From an uncultured Acidimicrobiia bacterium (GTDB lineage Bacteria; Actinomycetota; Acidimicrobiia; Spongiisociales; Spongiisociaceae): a stretch of DNA of 6,015 nt. Location of the stretch: contig CALCCX010000159.1 in the NCBI GenBank assembly GCA_937900165.1, positions 1 through 6,015 of the forward strand. Reading direction: 5' to 3'. Under the pieces are notes generated by a model, which worked only from the letters and a program-made list of their open reading frames with translations, did not search any database and was not told the origin of the DNA. Positions 5,647 through 6,015 of the stretch are shown here, piece after piece; within the stretch, counting starts at the first letter, position 1, and every line of letters begins with the position of its first letter. The position numbers and the translations under genes were made by a program.

Positions 5647-5843
5647 CGGCCAAACTCCTGGGAACTCTCAGACCCAGAATCGGCTCGAACGCCGATGGAG
5701 GCGGCAACATGGGTACCAGCATCGGACGACACGTCAACCACAACCGGGATGCGACCTTCATCCGCCTCTCCGATCGAGGCGCCAACGCTCGCCGTCACAC
5801 CCGCGGCCATAGGGGCTTTGAACCGGAACCTCGCGTCCATCAG
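5643..5843 (-). CDS. 3' part of an ORF of unknown function, cut by adapter sequence
   Basis: An open frame enters from the adapter junction and encodes 66 aa before a TGA that overlaps the sigma start (ATGA). Third-position GC bias looks coding-like, and the coupled overlap argues for a real gene, but I do not recognise the sequence. It is small-residue-rich, with the central segment RIPVVVDVSSDAGTHVAASI and a hydrophilic end DSGSESSQEFGR. It could be the C-terminus of a longer protein or, less likely, a small protein beginning at the ATG at 5840-5838. The opposite strand is also open, which lowers confidence. Any residues predicted upstream of position 5843 come from adapter and are not real. 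Confidence 0.4.
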   Translation of the reverse strand: MMDARFRFKAPMAAGVTASVGASIGEADEGRIPVVVDVSSDAGTHVAASIGVRADSGSESSQEFGR

Positions 5844-5901
5844 AGATCGGAAGAGCGTCGTGTAGGGAAAGAGTGTAGATCTCGGTGGTCGCCGTATCAT
5901 T
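5844..5901 (-). other. Illumina TruSeq universal (P5) adapter contamination
   Basis: These 58 bases, beginning AGATCGGAAGAGCGTCGTGT and ending CGCCGTATCATT, match from memory, base for base, the reverse complement of the Illumina TruSeq universal adapter. It is library DNA left in the assembly. Translations of it yield widely seen artefact peptides containing MIRRPPRSTLFPYTTLF (minus strand) or RSEERRVGKECRSRWSPYH (plus strand). No biological feature should be called here. Confidence 0.98.
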
Positions 5902-6015
5902 AAAAAAAAAAACAACCCATTACAACCCTAAACCTACACACCATCGTCACCACTACGAACACCATCATCGTCTAACAACTCTGTCACTGCGTGTCAGTAG
6001 TACCTCTTCGATCCG
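5902..6015. other. post-adapter read-through noise
   Basis: Directly after the adapter come 11 consecutive A bases and then AC-rich, G-poor sequence with no coding signal, quite unlike the GC-rich genome to the left. This is the usual appearance of base calls made after a read runs off the end of the adapter. The final bases (6004-6013, CTCTTCGATC) resemble the adapter's own 3' end with one base missing. Genomic sequence should be considered to end at 5843. Confidence 0.9.

Noticed and set aside
5619..5915. ORFs on both strands running through the right end (94 aa plus, 90 aa minus)
   Set aside because: A large part of each is translated adapter sequence, giving known artefact peptides. Only the 5643-5843 minus-strand portion could be genomic.

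Overview
The window is a GC-rich chromosomal fragment, almost certainly bacterial. Its real genes all lie on the minus strand. In transcription order (right to left) they are: a truncated ORF of unknown function, an ECF sigma factor, a zinc-finger-type anti-sigma factor, tRNA-Trp(CCA), secE, nusG, rplK (L11), rplA (L1), an L10 leader RNA, rplJ (L10) and rplL (L7/L12). This is the classic secE-nusG-rplKAJL block that normally runs on into rpoBC, but rpoB is not reached before position 1. Actinobacterial ancestry, perhaps a deep branch, is inferred from the long acidic N-terminal extension of NusG, the actinobacterial-looking L11 and L1 sequences, the GC bias and the ZAS-type ECF/anti-sigma pair. 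The genus cannot be named from this sequence.

Region by region: 1-126 is the gap downstream of rplL, with no convincing terminator. 127-1398 holds rplL and rplJ, which are 3 nt apart; the rplL Shine-Dalgarno sits inside the last codons of rplJ. 1399-1730 is a 332-nt leader containing the conserved L10 autoregulatory RNA and a strong downstream hairpin. 1731-4079 holds rplA, rplK and nusG. 4076-4423 is secE, overlapping nusG by ATGA. 4460-4534 is tRNA-Trp, with a good -10/-35 pair just upstream. 4670-5646 is an anti-sigma/sigma pair that overlaps by ATGA. 5643-5843 is the 3' end of a further ORF that also overlaps the sigma gene by ATGA.

Functionally, SecE is an essential part of the SecYEG translocon, NusG couples transcription to translation, and L11, L1, L10 and L7/L12 build the L1 stalk and the GTPase-associated stalk of the large ribosomal subunit. 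L10 and NusG carry unusually long, strongly acidic, low-complexity extensions (about 120 aa at the C-terminus of L10 and about 145 aa at the N-terminus of NusG).

The right end is not genomic. Bases 5844-5901 are an exact 58-nt match to the reverse complement of the Illumina TruSeq universal (P5) adapter. It is followed by a poly-A run and AC-rich read-through noise to position 6015. ORFs reading through it produce well-known artefact peptides and should not be annotated. I see no convincing undescribed system. The points most worth follow-up are the acidic extensions, the leader structure and the ECF module without a sensor domain.
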